From Bacteroidales bacterium (GTDB lineage Bacteria; Bacteroidota; Bacteroidia; Bacteroidales; P3), in the NCBI GenBank assembly GCA_017429685.1, contig JAFROL010000021.1, positions 1 to 64,000 on the forward strand: 64,000 nt of DNA, written 5' to 3'. This document shows, piece by piece, positions 45,540-53,738 of the stretch (its first letter is position 1; each line of letters opens with the position of its first letter). Under the pieces are notes generated by a model. It was not told where the DNA came from, ran no database searches, and saw nothing but the letters and a program-made list of their open reading frames with translations. Position numbers and translations under genes: made by a program.

Positions 45540-46778
45540 CTAATTTGTCCTTTTTTTATTGACTAAATCAAATAGTCTTGTCCATAGGGATTTGTGTTCC
45601 GTAGTTTCGTGTGTTGCAGCCGTTTGGGATTCCATACCCTCTAATTTGTTAAGCCTGGATATTATTGAGCCTTGATTTCGCCCAAAATATTCCATTAATT
45701 GATTTATGCTTTTCCCTTCTGAGTGCAATCTCAAAAGCATAGTATCTTCTTCTTTGGTCCATTTTGCGTAAGCATTTCTGTGCAGTTGCTTCTGTTGCTC
45801 TATGTACGAAGGTTTTGTTGTATTGTCTGTTTCGAGGCAGACTCTAAAAATATCGTTGTGTCCGGCTTTGCCCAATGTGACTAATTTGCAGCGTCTGATG
45901 TCGACGGTTTCACCCGTCCCGATATCACAATTTGGTGAAAGGGGTATATATGATTGTCCTCCTGCTTTCATATAGAAGCAAAGTGATTTCCCGTACTGAT
46001 TTGCAACGACGACAGCATTCAGAATTGAGCCAATCTCCTCCTCGGTAAAGGACCTTTCTTCTTTTACAATCCATTTGTTTGAAGAGGGTCCGCTGGCTGA
46101 TGTCCTCGCTTCGTTTTCACTAATGCTATGAAAAACAGAGGCAACCAGTTTGTGATGCCATCCTTCAAACTCCAGACCTAATGACAGGGTTAAATAAACA
46201 TTTTTGCTATCCTGGATAAGATTTGGGTTGGCTTTGTAATGGTCAAGAAATACTGGGTCGGTTACAGGCAGGTCATACGTCACATCACGATATGTTATCA
46301 GCATTCGCGTTTTGGGTTTTTCCCACGAGTCGTTTACGTATGTGCTGACGTTGTCCGGACGGATAATCATTAAAGAATATGGACTGGGCTCTGTCGAATT
46401 TGTTGAAATTGCCCTTCCTTGATTGTAGAATATTTTATCGTGGATATTGTCAATAAACTGGTTGAGGATTTCAAATGTGGGTTGGATTTGACAACAGTAT
46501 TCCATCGTTGAATAATAAACATCCTCTACGTGAAACTGTTTTGGACATAGTGTTATGTCTGTCAATTTGATAACAGAGAAACAGTCAATCCTGGATGCTA
46601 CATTGTTTGGGATTTCGCCGTAGGTTGTCATCGCAATAGGTCTAATCCATTTGGGCAGACCAACGTTGTCGCGTACAACAGCCCAATCGTCGGAAGAGTT
46701 GAATGTGATTTCAATTCCAGCGATGCAACGTCCACCGCGCTTGTATGAGTTGGCAAGACAAATAATGTGCTTGTCCAT
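45540..46778 (-). CDS. dual-OB domain protein with C-terminal Myb-like HTH
   Basis: The 412-residue protein begins HIICLANSYKRGGRCIAGIEI, then WIRPI near 43, the pattern of dual-OB domain proteins often found beside DUF488 genes. This fits the context, but I rely on memory of the family. The middle (about 110-330) is unassigned; it contains YSLMIIRPDNVSTYV and LITYRDVTYDLPVTDP. Residues near 335-385 form a SANT/Myb-like helix-turn-helix (KWTKEEDTMLLRLHSEGKSINQLMEYFGRNQGSIISRLNKL), as in several nucleic-acid-acting conflict proteins. It starts 6 bases after the second DUF488 gene, so the three are one operon. It converges on fcl across a 6-base gap. AT-rich compared with both flanks. Confidence 0.7.
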   Translation of the reverse strand: MDKHIICLANSYKRGGRCIAGIEITFNSSDDWAVVRDNVGLPKWIRPIAMTTYGEIPNNVASRIDCFSVIKLTDITLCPKQFHVEDVYYSTMEYCCQIQPTFEILNQFIDNIHDKIFYNQGRAISTNSTEPSPYSLMIIRPDNVSTYVNDSWEKPKTRMLITYRDVTYDLPVTDPVFLDHYKANPNLIQDSKNVYLTLSLGLEFEGWHHKLVASVFHSISENEARTSASGPSSNKWIVKEERSFTEEEIGSILNAVVVANQYGKSLCFYMKAGGQSYIPLSPNCDIGTGETVDIRRCKLVTLGKAGHNDIFRVCLETDNTTKPSYIEQQKQLHRNAYAKWTKEEDTMLLRLHSEGKSINQLMEYFGRNQGSIISRLNKLEGMESQTAATHETTEHKSLWTRLFDLVNKKRTN

Positions 46779-46784
46779 AGCTGA

Positions 46785-47228
46785 TTATATCAGGTGCTTG
46801 ATTGTAACTTCTTCTTTGGAGTGCTGTTTTATGTATTCTGCCAGCAATCTTCTGTGGCAATAATCGGGCGTGTCCTCGCTACATAAAAAACAGGCACCGT
46901 TTAGTTTCTTGATACTATGGTTTTTCAGTATGTTCCTTTCTTTTAGTATCGAGCGATATTCTTGTTCGTATTGTTCCCAGGTCACCTCTTTCTTATGCCA
47001 ACGGTCAAGTAGGTCTTTAGTCGGCGCAAAGTCTGTGATATGCGTGTATGGAATATGGCATATCTCTTTAACAAAAAAATCCAAATCGCTACCTTTTGCA
47101 AAGCCTGACAGTTGGCTGCTGTTGCTTATGCGAATATCAACAAGTTGCTTTACTCCGTTGTCACGAATCAAATTGAAGAAACGCTCTGCGCTTTTTTTCG
47201 TGAACCCTATTGTGTACAATGAAATCAT
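46785..47228 (-). CDS. DUF488 family protein (short)
   Basis: This 147-residue DUF488 protein opens LYTIGFTKKSAERFFNLIRDNGVKQLVDIRI, the family's IGxS/T..F..LL..... DVR start. It ends with the conserved cysteine-histidine signature ACFLCSEDTPDYCHRRLLAEYI (near 112-133). The family has no settled biochemical role; the invariant cysteines, acidic residue and CHR suggest an enzyme or metal site. It lies 6 bases from both neighbours in the cassette. It differs strongly from the longer DUF488 protein upstream, so the pair is probably not a recent duplication. Confidence 0.85.
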   Translation of the reverse strand: MISLYTIGFTKKSAERFFNLIRDNGVKQLVDIRISNSSQLSGFAKGSDLDFFVKEICHIPYTHITDFAPTKDLLDRWHKKEVTWEQYEQEYRSILKERNILKNHSIKKLNGACFLCSEDTPDYCHRRLLAEYIKQHSKEEVTIKHLI

Positions 47229-47234
47229 TATTAT

Positions 47235-47864
47235 TTAATCGACATTAACTGTTTCTTCTTGGAATCTGTATCCTATTTCTTTGTTTTTCAGTCTATAGGC
47301 ATCTCTTCTCTGGTCTTCTTGTGTGTAGGTGCCAAACATCAGATCAACCTCTGAAAGATGATATTTCCTTGAGTGCAGGTATGTGTTAATCATTTCTTGT
47401 TCAAGTGATTCGTGCGAAGCCAGGGTGGCATCTTTCAGAATGTGTTGAACATCGACATTGTTGTCGTGGAAGTATCTGGATACTAAAGAAAAACGATGAC
47501 ATTCAAGTGGCTCGGACTCAGAGCACATAAGTGCTATTTTGTATCCGCGTGTCAATCCGCGCATAATGCGCAAAGCTCCCGCTGTAAATGCTTGTGTCTT
47601 TACGGCTTTTTCGAAGTTCACCTGCCCGTTCTCGTCAATGCTGTCGGTCCTTCTTGCGCCAAACTCTTTCCCGAAATGTAAATATTGTATATTGTTCGAT
47701 TCTAAAAGTCTTTTTATGTTTTCCTGGTTGAATTGTGGAGAGTATTTGCTTGCAGGCACGCTTCTTACGTCAACAATACAGTTTATCCCAAAAGTCTTTA
47801 GCAACGCAAGAAATTCTTCTTGCGTTTGGTTTGAGTGACCGATGCTATAAAGTGTAGTTGACAT
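47235..47864 (-). CDS. DUF488 family protein (long)
   Basis: The 209-residue DUF488 protein starts at MSTTLYSIGHSNQTQEEFLALL. The ATG six codons earlier lies inside the start-site region of the promoter and is unlikely to be used. Family signatures are CIVDVRSVPASKYSPQFNQENIKRLLESNNIQYLHFGKEFGARR (near 30-73), typical of the larger DUF488 branch, and LMCSESEPLECHRFSLVSRYF (near 118-138). It heads the three-gene cassette under a strong consensus promoter (47880-47910). The leader would be only about ten bases long. Confidence 0.87.
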   Translation of the reverse strand: MSTTLYSIGHSNQTQEEFLALLKTFGINCIVDVRSVPASKYSPQFNQENIKRLLESNNIQYLHFGKEFGARRTDSIDENGQVNFEKAVKTQAFTAGALRIMRGLTRGYKIALMCSESEPLECHRFSLVSRYFHDNNVDVQHILKDATLASHESLEQEMINTYLHSRKYHLSEVDLMFGTYTQEDQRRDAYRLKNKEIGYRFQEETVNVD

Positions 47865-47879
47865 ATTCTTATTTTTTTG

Positions 47880-47910
47880 CAAAGATACGAATTATTCAGA
47901 GAATGGCAAA
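47880..47910 (-). promoter_or_regulatory. promoter of the DUF488 cassette
   Basis: Minus strand TTTG (47907-47910), 19 bases, TATCTTTG (47880-47887), an exact consensus. The expected start site is only about 10 bases before the ATG at 47862-47864, so the mRNA would be nearly leaderless. Confidence 0.75.
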
Positions 47911-47974
47911 TAATATGTTTTAAAAAATATAAAATATTGATTTTGTGATGTGAAAAACAGGCCGTTGTGATAAT

Positions 47975-48016
47975 TTGGAACAGGGACACCCTGTAGAGGT
48001 GTCCCTGTATTTCCAA
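47975..48016 (-). terminator. terminator downstream of pepP
   Basis: CAGGGACACC (47981-47990) pairs perfectly with GGTGTCCCTG (47998-48007) across a 7-base loop. TTGGAA and TTCCAA extend the stem past a 3-base bulge. It lies just after the pepP stop and separates pepP from the cassette promoter. Confidence 0.75.
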
Positions 48017-48030
48017 ATATAAAGCTTCTT

Positions 48031-49419
48031 TTATTCGTTCATCGTTGCCTCGATTTCGGTGACGGTCTTGGGGATGGGCTTGCCCAGCACGCGGCAGCCG
48101 TTGTCGGTGATGAGGATGTCGTCCTCGATGCGGATGCCGCCAAAGTCCTTCCATTTCTCCAACTCGTCGAAGTTTATGTAGTCCTTGTTGGTGCCTTCGG
48201 CGCGCCACTTGTCGATGAGGGCGGGGATGAAGTAGCAACCGGGCTCGTCGGTGATGACGAAGCCCTTCTGCAGACGGCGTCCGCAGCGCAGGCTGCCCAG
48301 GCCGAACTGGTCGCTGGGGCGCGTCTCGTCGTCGTAACCAACATTAATCTGGCCGTAGTTCTCCATATCGTGCACGTCGAGACCCATCATATGGCCCAGG
48401 CCGTGAGGCATCAGCAGGCTGTGGGCACCGTTGGCCACGATGTCGTCGAGGTTGCCGCGCAGTATGCCCAGGTCCTTGTAGCCCTGTGCCAGGATGCGGC
48501 TTGCGGCGGTGTGCACCTCCTGGTAGGTGATGCCGGGACGGGCGCAGCGGATGGCCTCGAGGTTGGCGTTGAGGACGATCTCATAGATAGCCTTCTGGCG
48601 CTCGTTGAATCGGCCTCCGACGGGCACCGAACGCGTGATGTCGCTGCAGTAGTTCATCGCCGTCTCGCAGCCGGCGTCCATAACGAGCATACGTCCCTCG
48701 ACCAGCTGGTTGTTGTGGCCGTGGTTGTGCAGCGTCTCGCCGTGGATGGTCATAATGACGGGGAAACTGACGGGGCCGTTGCCCTTCCAGGCTTCGCCCT
48801 CCATAAATCCAGCCAGCTCGTACTCGTAGCGGCCCGGCATAGCCATTTTCATCGCGCCCACGTGCATATTGTAGGCCGTGGCGATAGCTTTCTCGATTTC
48901 AGCGATTTCCTCGTCGCTCTTGATGCTGCGCTGCTTGACGCAGGCCTTGATGAGATCCATCGAGGCGTAGCGGCAGACGGCGTTGTAGCTGATACCCAGC
49001 AACTCGCTCATCTGGTGCGTGTTGTCGGCGCGGTAGGGCGGCAAGTAGTGAATCTTGCGACCCTCGCCGACGGTCTTGGTGCAGAGGGTCTGCAGCGCCT
49101 TGAGGTCGCCGCTGTTGGCGACGCCCACGCTGGCGGCCAGCTCCTTGACGCTGGGCAGGGGACCCGTCCAGATGATGTCGTCGATATCGTAGTCGTTGGC
49201 GAAAACGTAGTCCTTGCCGTTGTCGCAGTCGAGCACGCCGACCAGGTCTTCGCGCTGAAGGCCAAAGAAATAGAGGAACGTGCTGTCCTGACGGAACCAG
49301 TAGGTGTTGTCGGTGTAGTTGCAGGGAGCCTCGTGGTTGCCCTGGATGATAATCAGGCCGTGGCCGACATCCTTGCGGAGCTGCTCGCGGCGTGCGATAT
49401 AAGTCTCTTTTTTGAACAT
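48031..49419 (-). CDS. pepP: aminopeptidase P family protein (M24B)
   Basis: This 462-residue metallopeptidase removes N-terminal residues before proline. It has an N-terminal creatinase-like domain (RREQLRKDVGHGLIIIQGNHEAPCNYTDNTYWFRQDSTFLYFFGL). The pita-bread catalytic domain follows, with metal ligands in MDAGCETAMNYCSDITRSVPVGGRFNERQKAIYEIVL, HGLGHMMGLDVHDME, TDEPGCYFIP and RIEDDILIT. No signal peptide is present, so it is cytoplasmic. It is single, with a strong hairpin terminator after it and a long AT-rich gap (about 230 bases) shared with the divergent glnA. Confidence 0.93.
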   Translation of the reverse strand: MFKKETYIARREQLRKDVGHGLIIIQGNHEAPCNYTDNTYWFRQDSTFLYFFGLQREDLVGVLDCDNGKDYVFANDYDIDDIIWTGPLPSVKELAASVGVANSGDLKALQTLCTKTVGEGRKIHYLPPYRADNTHQMSELLGISYNAVCRYASMDLIKACVKQRSIKSDEEIAEIEKAIATAYNMHVGAMKMAMPGRYEYELAGFMEGEAWKGNGPVSFPVIMTIHGETLHNHGHNNQLVEGRMLVMDAGCETAMNYCSDITRSVPVGGRFNERQKAIYEIVLNANLEAIRCARPGITYQEVHTAASRILAQGYKDLGILRGNLDDIVANGAHSLLMPHGLGHMMGLDVHDMENYGQINVGYDDETRPSDQFGLGSLRCGRRLQKGFVITDEPGCYFIPALIDKWRAEGTNKDYINFDELEKWKDFGGIRIEDDILITDNGCRVLGKPIPKTVTEIEATMNE

Positions 49420-49585
49420 AACTATTTGGTTTTTATATTTTTACTTTTTTTCTTAAATCCGTAGTATGTCGTTTCCTTTGTCGGTATGATTTAACGTACA
49501 GAATGGTCTATTATTGTGCATAGCCGATGAAAAATGTGCCCTTCGCCGATATGTCGGACAGTTAATAAAATATTTTTCAGCCTTT

Positions 49586-49619
49586 TTTGTTGCTGTTTGG
49601 CTTTTTGTTCGTATCTTTG
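49586..49619 (+). promoter_or_regulatory. glnA promoter
   Basis: TTTG (49586-49589) and TATCTTTG (49612-49619) are separated by 22 bases, a slightly long spacer. The element supports the glnA start at 49651, since an in-frame ATG further upstream would lie before the promoter. Confidence 0.6.
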
Positions 49620-49650
49620 CAACCCCAAAAACAAAAAATCTGATATAAAA

Positions 49651-51156
49651 ATGAACACAAATTGCTATAAATTAAACCCTAACCGCCTTGTGGCGTTTCT
49701 GCAGAAACCCGCAAGCGAGTTCACCCGCGACGACATTATGCGCGTCATCGAGGAAATGGACATCGAAATGGTCAACTTCCGCTATATGGCTAACGATGGC
49801 CGCCTGAAGACGCTGAATTTCGTCATCAACAGCTACGACCACATCCGCGAAGTGCTTGCCTCGGGCGAGCGCGTCGACGGCTCGAGCCTGTTCCCCTTCC
49901 TCGAGGCCGGCAGCTCGGACCTCTACGTCATTCCGCGTTTCCGCACGGCGTTCATCAACCCCTTCAGCGAAATACCGACACTCGACATACTGTGCAACTT
50001 CTACACCAAGGACGGCCAGCCCTTCGAGATGGCTCCTGAGTACACGCTGCACAAGGCCGGCCAGGCTTTCCGCAAGGCTACGGGCGGTATGGAGTTCGAG
50101 GTGATGGGCGAGCTGGAATACTATGTCGTGGCCCCCAAGGAGGAGGACTATCTGCCTGCCGACCAGCGCGGCTACCACGCTTCGCGCCCCTTCTGCAAGT
50201 TCGAGGATTTCCGCGTCGAGGCTATGAAGCTCATCGCTGAATGCGGTGGCCTGATCAAGTACGGCCACAGCGAGGTGGGCAACTTCACCGTGGGCGACAC
50301 AATGTATGAGCAGAACGAAATCGAGTTCCTGCCTACGACACTCGAAGATGCTGCCGACCAGCTGGTTATAGCCAAATGGATTATGCGTGCCCTGGGCTAT
50401 CGCTATGGCATCACCGTCACCTTCGCTCCGAAAATCACCGTCGGTAAGGCTGGCAGCGGTATGCACATCCACACGCGCGTCAGCAAGGACGGCAAGAATA
50501 TGTACGTTGGTGAGAATGGTCTCACCGAGGTGGCCCACAAGACCATTGCCGGCATCCTGAGCCTGGCCGGTTCGCTGACCGCCTTTGGCGACACCAACCC
50601 GACGAGCTATTTCCGCCTGGTGCCCCATCAGGAGGCCCCGACCAACATCTGCTGGGGCGACCGCAACCGCAGCGCTATGGTGCGCGTCCCGCTGGGATGG
50701 ACCAAAGGCAGCGGCAATATGATGGCTCACTGCAACCCGCTCGAAGCCAACGACTCTGTCGACTTCAGCCACAAGCAGACCATCGAGCTGCGCACCCCCG
50801 ACGGCAGCGCCAACGTCTACCTGCTGCTGGCCGGTATGACCGTCGCCGCCCGCCACGGTTTCGAAATGGAGAACGCCGTCCAGTATGCCAAGGACCGCTA
50901 CGTTAGCGTCAACATCTTCGAGCACGAGGATGTGCTGAAACGCCTCGACGTGCTGCCCGACAGCTGCGCCGCCAGCGCTGACATCCTGGAGCGCGACCGC
51001 GCCATCTACGAGGCTGAGGGCGTGTTCGCTCCGCAGCTTATCGACGGCATTATCAAGGACCTGCGCTCGTACAACGACCGCAACCTGCGCGCCGAGATAG
51101 GCAACGACCCCGAGAAGACCCTCGAACTGGTGCAGCGCTTTATGCACTGCGGATGA
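49651..51156 (+). CDS. glnA: glutamine synthetase (class I-like)
   Basis: The 501-residue enzyme condenses ammonium and glutamate with ATP. Motifs of the beta-grasp and catalytic domains are intact: VNFRYMANDGRLKTLNFVI, EVMGELEYYVVAP, SEVGNFTVGDTMYEQNEIEF, KAGSGMHIHTRVSKDGKN, and the ammonium/glutamate block NPTSYFRLVPHQEAPTNICWGDRNRSAMVRVP. I start at MNTNCYKLNP (49651), which follows a TATCTTTG promoter. A longer frame from 49534 would begin upstream of that promoter and encode an unlikely cysteine-rich leader. No adenylylation-type tyrosine loop was identified with confidence. Confidence 0.93.
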   Translation: MNTNCYKLNPNRLVAFLQKPASEFTRDDIMRVIEEMDIEMVNFRYMANDGRLKTLNFVINSYDHIREVLASGERVDGSSLFPFLEAGSSDLYVIPRFRTAFINPFSEIPTLDILCNFYTKDGQPFEMAPEYTLHKAGQAFRKATGGMEFEVMGELEYYVVAPKEEDYLPADQRGYHASRPFCKFEDFRVEAMKLIAECGGLIKYGHSEVGNFTVGDTMYEQNEIEFLPTTLEDAADQLVIAKWIMRALGYRYGITVTFAPKITVGKAGSGMHIHTRVSKDGKNMYVGENGLTEVAHKTIAGILSLAGSLTAFGDTNPTSYFRLVPHQEAPTNICWGDRNRSAMVRVPLGWTKGSGNMMAHCNPLEANDSVDFSHKQTIELRTPDGSANVYLLLAGMTVAARHGFEMENAVQYAKDRYVSVNIFEHEDVLKRLDVLPDSCAASADILERDRAIYEAEGVFAPQLIDGIIKDLRSYNDRNLRAEIGNDPEKTLELVQRFMHCG

Positions 51157-51226
51157 AAAATGCCTGCCTCGCATCCTTTAAAAATAAGTAATTGTCAAAC
51201 AATAATTTAATTCGAAAACAAATATT

Positions 51227-51664
51227 ATGAAAAAGTTTCTCTATGTTGCCCTGATGACTTTCGTAATGATAGGTGTGAGCGCTTGCTCGAAGGACAAGGA
51301 CCTGACTGGTACCAAGTGGGTTGGTCAATTCTCTGAAACTGACAGTGGTATCACTATGACTGCCGACGTCACGATCGAGTTTACCACCGAGACTGCTGGC
51401 AAGATGAGTGTTGTGTTTGTAATGACCGACGAACTGCGCGAGTTGTTTGCCGCTCTCGGTATGACCGACGAGGAAATTGCCGAAATGATGAACGCTGATA
51501 ACAGCACAGTCGACTTTACCTACACCTATGACGGTGAGGGCAAGGGCACTATGACCTCGACGGACGAAGATGGCGAAACGACCTCGATCGATTTCACCAT
51601 CGATGACGACAAGATGACCATCACAGAGGAAGGCCATTCTGTCGTTCTGACCAAACAGAAATAA
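51227..51664 (+). CDS. small lipocalin-like lipoprotein
   Basis: The 145-residue precursor has a lipobox (IGVSAC, cysteine near residue 20). The mature part begins LTGTKWVGQFSET and continues in short antiparallel strands (VTIEFTTETAGKMSVVF, STVDFTYTYDGEGKGTM, TTSIDFTIDDDKMTI). This GxW start and the repeated beta strands fit lipocalin-like proteins common in Bacteroidales, though no specific family is certain. It stands alone between glnA and aat-folK. Confidence 0.75.
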   Translation: MKKFLYVALMTFVMIGVSACSKDKDLTGTKWVGQFSETDSGITMTADVTIEFTTETAGKMSVVFVMTDELRELFAALGMTDEEIAEMMNADNSTVDFTYTYDGEGKGTMTSTDEDGETTSIDFTIDDDKMTITEEGHSVVLTKQK

Positions 51665-51725
51665 TGTTTTTTAACCGCAACGATATGAGCTCCGGCCGCG
51701 TGGTCGGGGCTCTTTTTTAGATTGT

Positions 51726-52922
51726 ATGGCATATCTTCTTGACGACGAACAGGTTGGTTTTCCCGATCCGCGGCTTAGCGAGGAAGACGGTTTCCTTGCC
51801 GTGGGTGGCGGTATGGGTCCCGAATGGCTGCTGAATGCCTACTATATGGGCATCTTCCCGTGGTATGACGACGACGAAGGTTCGCCCTACTGGTACTCGT
51901 TGGACCCGCGTATGGTGCTGCTGCCCGGCGAATTCCGCTGCTCCAAGTCGCTGACGCGCCTGCTGCGGTCGGGAGGCTTCGAGGTACGCATTGACACTTG
52001 CTTCCGCCAGGTGATGGAGGCCTGTGCCAGCGTGCAGCGTCCGGGTCAGGACGATACGTGGATCAGCCGCCATTTTATCGATGCCTACTGCGAGCTGCAC
52101 AGGCTCGGGTTTGCCCACTCATTCGAGACGTTTCAGGACGGCCGTCTGGTCGGCGGATTGTATGGCGTCAGCCTGTGCGACTATTTCAGCGGCGAGTCGA
52201 TGTTCCACATCGTGCGCGACGCCTCGAAGGTGGCCTTCGCACGGATGGTCAACTTCGCATCTATGCACGGATTCCGCTTTATCGATGCGCAGCAGCCAAC
52301 GCGTCACCTGGAGTCGCTTGGCGCCAGGAAGATGCCGCGCGAAGAGTTCCTCGCCCTGCTCGAGCACAACAACATCGACAAGACCTATCGTGGCCGATGG
52401 AAAAACAACAGCGTGGTGATGCTGATTGGTGGCAACCAGGGCGAACGCGTAGCGCTGCTGATGCAGGCCATTGCGCTGATTGCTCAGCGTATAGGTACCG
52501 TTTCGGTGGTGTCGTCAATCTATGAGACGGCCCCGTGGGGCTTCGAGGCGGAGCAGGATTTCCTCAACCAGGCGTTGGTGGTCGACACCGACCTTGATGC
52601 GCAGACGGTGCTCGACATTGCGCTCGAAATCGAAAAAGAGCTGGGACGTGTACGGTCGGAATCGTCGGATTCTCAAAATTCAAAATCCAATATTCGGAAT
52701 TACACTTCCCGCCCAATCGATATCGACCTGATTTTCTTCAACAACGACATTGTCGAAACACCGTCGTTGCAGCTGCCGCATCCGCGAATGCACTTGCGCC
52801 GTTTTGTACTGCAGCCGTTGGCACAGATTGTGCCCGACCTGAAGCACCCCAAATTCGGGAAAACGGTGCGCCAACTTCTGGAAGAATGTATTGACGATGG
52901 TGAAGTAAAAGAGTATTTTTAG
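51726..52922 (+). CDS. aat-folK: fused leucyl/phenylalanyl-tRNA-protein transferase and HPPK (Aat-FolK)
   Basis: The 398-residue protein joins two unrelated enzymes in one frame. Residues 1 to about 222 are a full Aat, which adds Leu or Phe to N-terminal Arg/Lys for N-end-rule degradation: FPDPRLSEEDGFLAVGG, AYYMGIFPWY, WYSLDPRMVLLP, DTWISRHFIDAYCELHRLGFAHSFE, GGLYGVSLCDYFSGESMFH. From about 228 to the end is 6-hydroxymethyl-7,8-dihydropterin pyrophosphokinase of folate synthesis: VVMLIGGNQGER, SSIYETAPWGFE, QDFLNQALVV, RPIDIDLIFFNNDI, LQLPHPRMHLRRFVLQPLAQI. Aat ends and FolK begins with almost no linker. The FolK part carries an insert encoded by heptamers at 52672-52699. Confidence 0.92.
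   Translation: MAYLLDDEQVGFPDPRLSEEDGFLAVGGGMGPEWLLNAYYMGIFPWYDDDEGSPYWYSLDPRMVLLPGEFRCSKSLTRLLRSGGFEVRIDTCFRQVMEACASVQRPGQDDTWISRHFIDAYCELHRLGFAHSFETFQDGRLVGGLYGVSLCDYFSGESMFHIVRDASKVAFARMVNFASMHGFRFIDAQQPTRHLESLGARKMPREEFLALLEHNNIDKTYRGRWKNNSVVMLIGGNQGERVALLMQAIALIAQRIGTVSVVSSIYETAPWGFEAEQDFLNQALVVDTDLDAQTVLDIALEIEKELGRVRSESSDSQNSKSNIRNYTSRPIDIDLIFFNNDIVETPSLQLPHPRMHLRRFVLQPLAQIVPDLKHPKFGKTVRQLLEECIDDGEVKEYF
52672..52699. repeat. heptamer array inside the folK part
   Basis: CTCAAAA, TTCAAAA, TCCAATA, TTCGGAA: four 7-base units in phase (28 bases), the last two diverged. They encode part of an Asn/Ser-rich insert (SQNSKSNIRN) before the conserved RPIDIDL. Confidence 0.75.
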
Positions 52923-52973
52923 AACTGTAATTAGTTGAAAAATAATAGTTAAAAAATTTTATTGAAAAATATT

Positions 52974-53004
52974 TTTGCCATATCGGAAAAATGTAGTACT
53001 TTTG
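52974..53004 (+). promoter_or_regulatory. rplU-rpmA promoter
   Basis: TTTG (52974-52977), 19 bases, TACTTTTG (52997-53004): an exact consensus match ahead of the ribosomal protein genes. Confidence 0.75.
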
Positions 53005-53047
53005 CACTCCATTTTGTGAAAAATCAATAAATAATAAATAGTTAAAA

Positions 53048-53356
53048 ATGTACGCAATAGTTGAAATCGCAGGAAAGCAATTCAAGGTAGCCCAAGATCA
53101 GAAGATCTTCGTCAACCGCCTTAAGAATGAGGAAGGTAGCGAGGTCTCTTTTGACACCGTGATGCTCAAAGACAATGATGGTAACATTACCGTTGGCCAG
53201 CCCTACATCAGCGGCTCCAGCGTGAAAGCCACCGTGGTGAAACATTTGAAGGGTAAGAAAGTGCTCGTCTTCAAGAAAATCCGCCGCAAAGGATATCAGA
53301 AGATGAACGGTCACCGCGACTATCTGACCCAGATTCAAATCAATAGCATTAACTAA
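53048..53356 (+). CDS. rplU: 50S ribosomal protein L21
   Basis: The 102-residue protein is L21 at full length: MYAIVEIAGKQFKV at the start, LKDNDGNITVGQPYISGSSVKATVV, and the RNA-binding tail KKIRRKGYQKMNGHRDYLTQIQI. It stands under its own consensus promoter and is followed after 33 bases by rpmA, the conserved order. Confidence 0.98.
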   Translation: MYAIVEIAGKQFKVAQDQKIFVNRLKNEEGSEVSFDTVMLKDNDGNITVGQPYISGSSVKATVVKHLKGKKVLVFKKIRRKGYQKMNGHRDYLTQIQINSIN

Positions 53357-53389
53357 ATCAAGTAACTAACCTTTTAAAACGTATATATT

Positions 53390-53650
53390 ATGGCTCATAA
53401 AAAAGGTGTCGGTAGTTCCAGTAACGGTCGTGAATCCGAAAGCAAACGTTTGGGTGTTAAGATTTTTGGCGGTCAGCCCTGCATCGCTGGCAACATTTTG
53501 GTTCGTCAGCGCGGCACTGTCCACAACCCTGGCCAGAATGTTGGAATGGGTAAGGACCACACGCTCTTCGCTCTGTGCGATGGCGTTGTGAAGTTCCACA
53601 AAGGTCGTGAAGATCGCTCGTATGTTTCGGTAGTCCCCTGCGCCGAATAA
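53390..53650 (+). CDS. rpmA: 50S ribosomal protein L27
   Basis: The 86-residue protein starts [43 protein letters not shown], the classic L27 N-terminus that reaches the peptidyl-transferase centre, and is complete. No N-terminal extension that would need cleavage is present. A strong intrinsic terminator follows. Confidence 0.98.
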   Translation: MAHKKGVGSSSNGRESESKRLGVKIFGGQPCIAGNILVRQRGTVHNPGQNVGMGKDHTLFALCDGVVKFHKGREDRSYVSVVPCAE

Positions 53651-53677
53651 ACCCAACGAAATTTAAATGAAACAGTT

Positions 53678-53705
53678 AAGGCATCCGAGCAGGATGCCTT
53701 TTTTG
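53678..53705 (+). terminator. intrinsic terminator after rpmA
   Basis: AAGGCATCC (53678-53686), five-base loop, GGATGCCTT (53692-53700), followed by further T. Perfect 9-bp stem plus T-run, 28 bases after the rpmA stop. Confidence 0.92.
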
Positions 53706-53738
53706 TTGTATTTAAAATGACGATCTCGGAATGTCCTT

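Noticed and set aside
49534..49650. N-terminal extension of glutamine synthetase
   Set aside because: Lies before or within the TATCTTTG promoter and encodes a cysteine-rich leader unlike the family.
49672..51174. 500-codon minus-strand frame opposite glnA
   Set aside because: Shadow frame. Glutamine synthetase motifs run the whole length of the plus strand.
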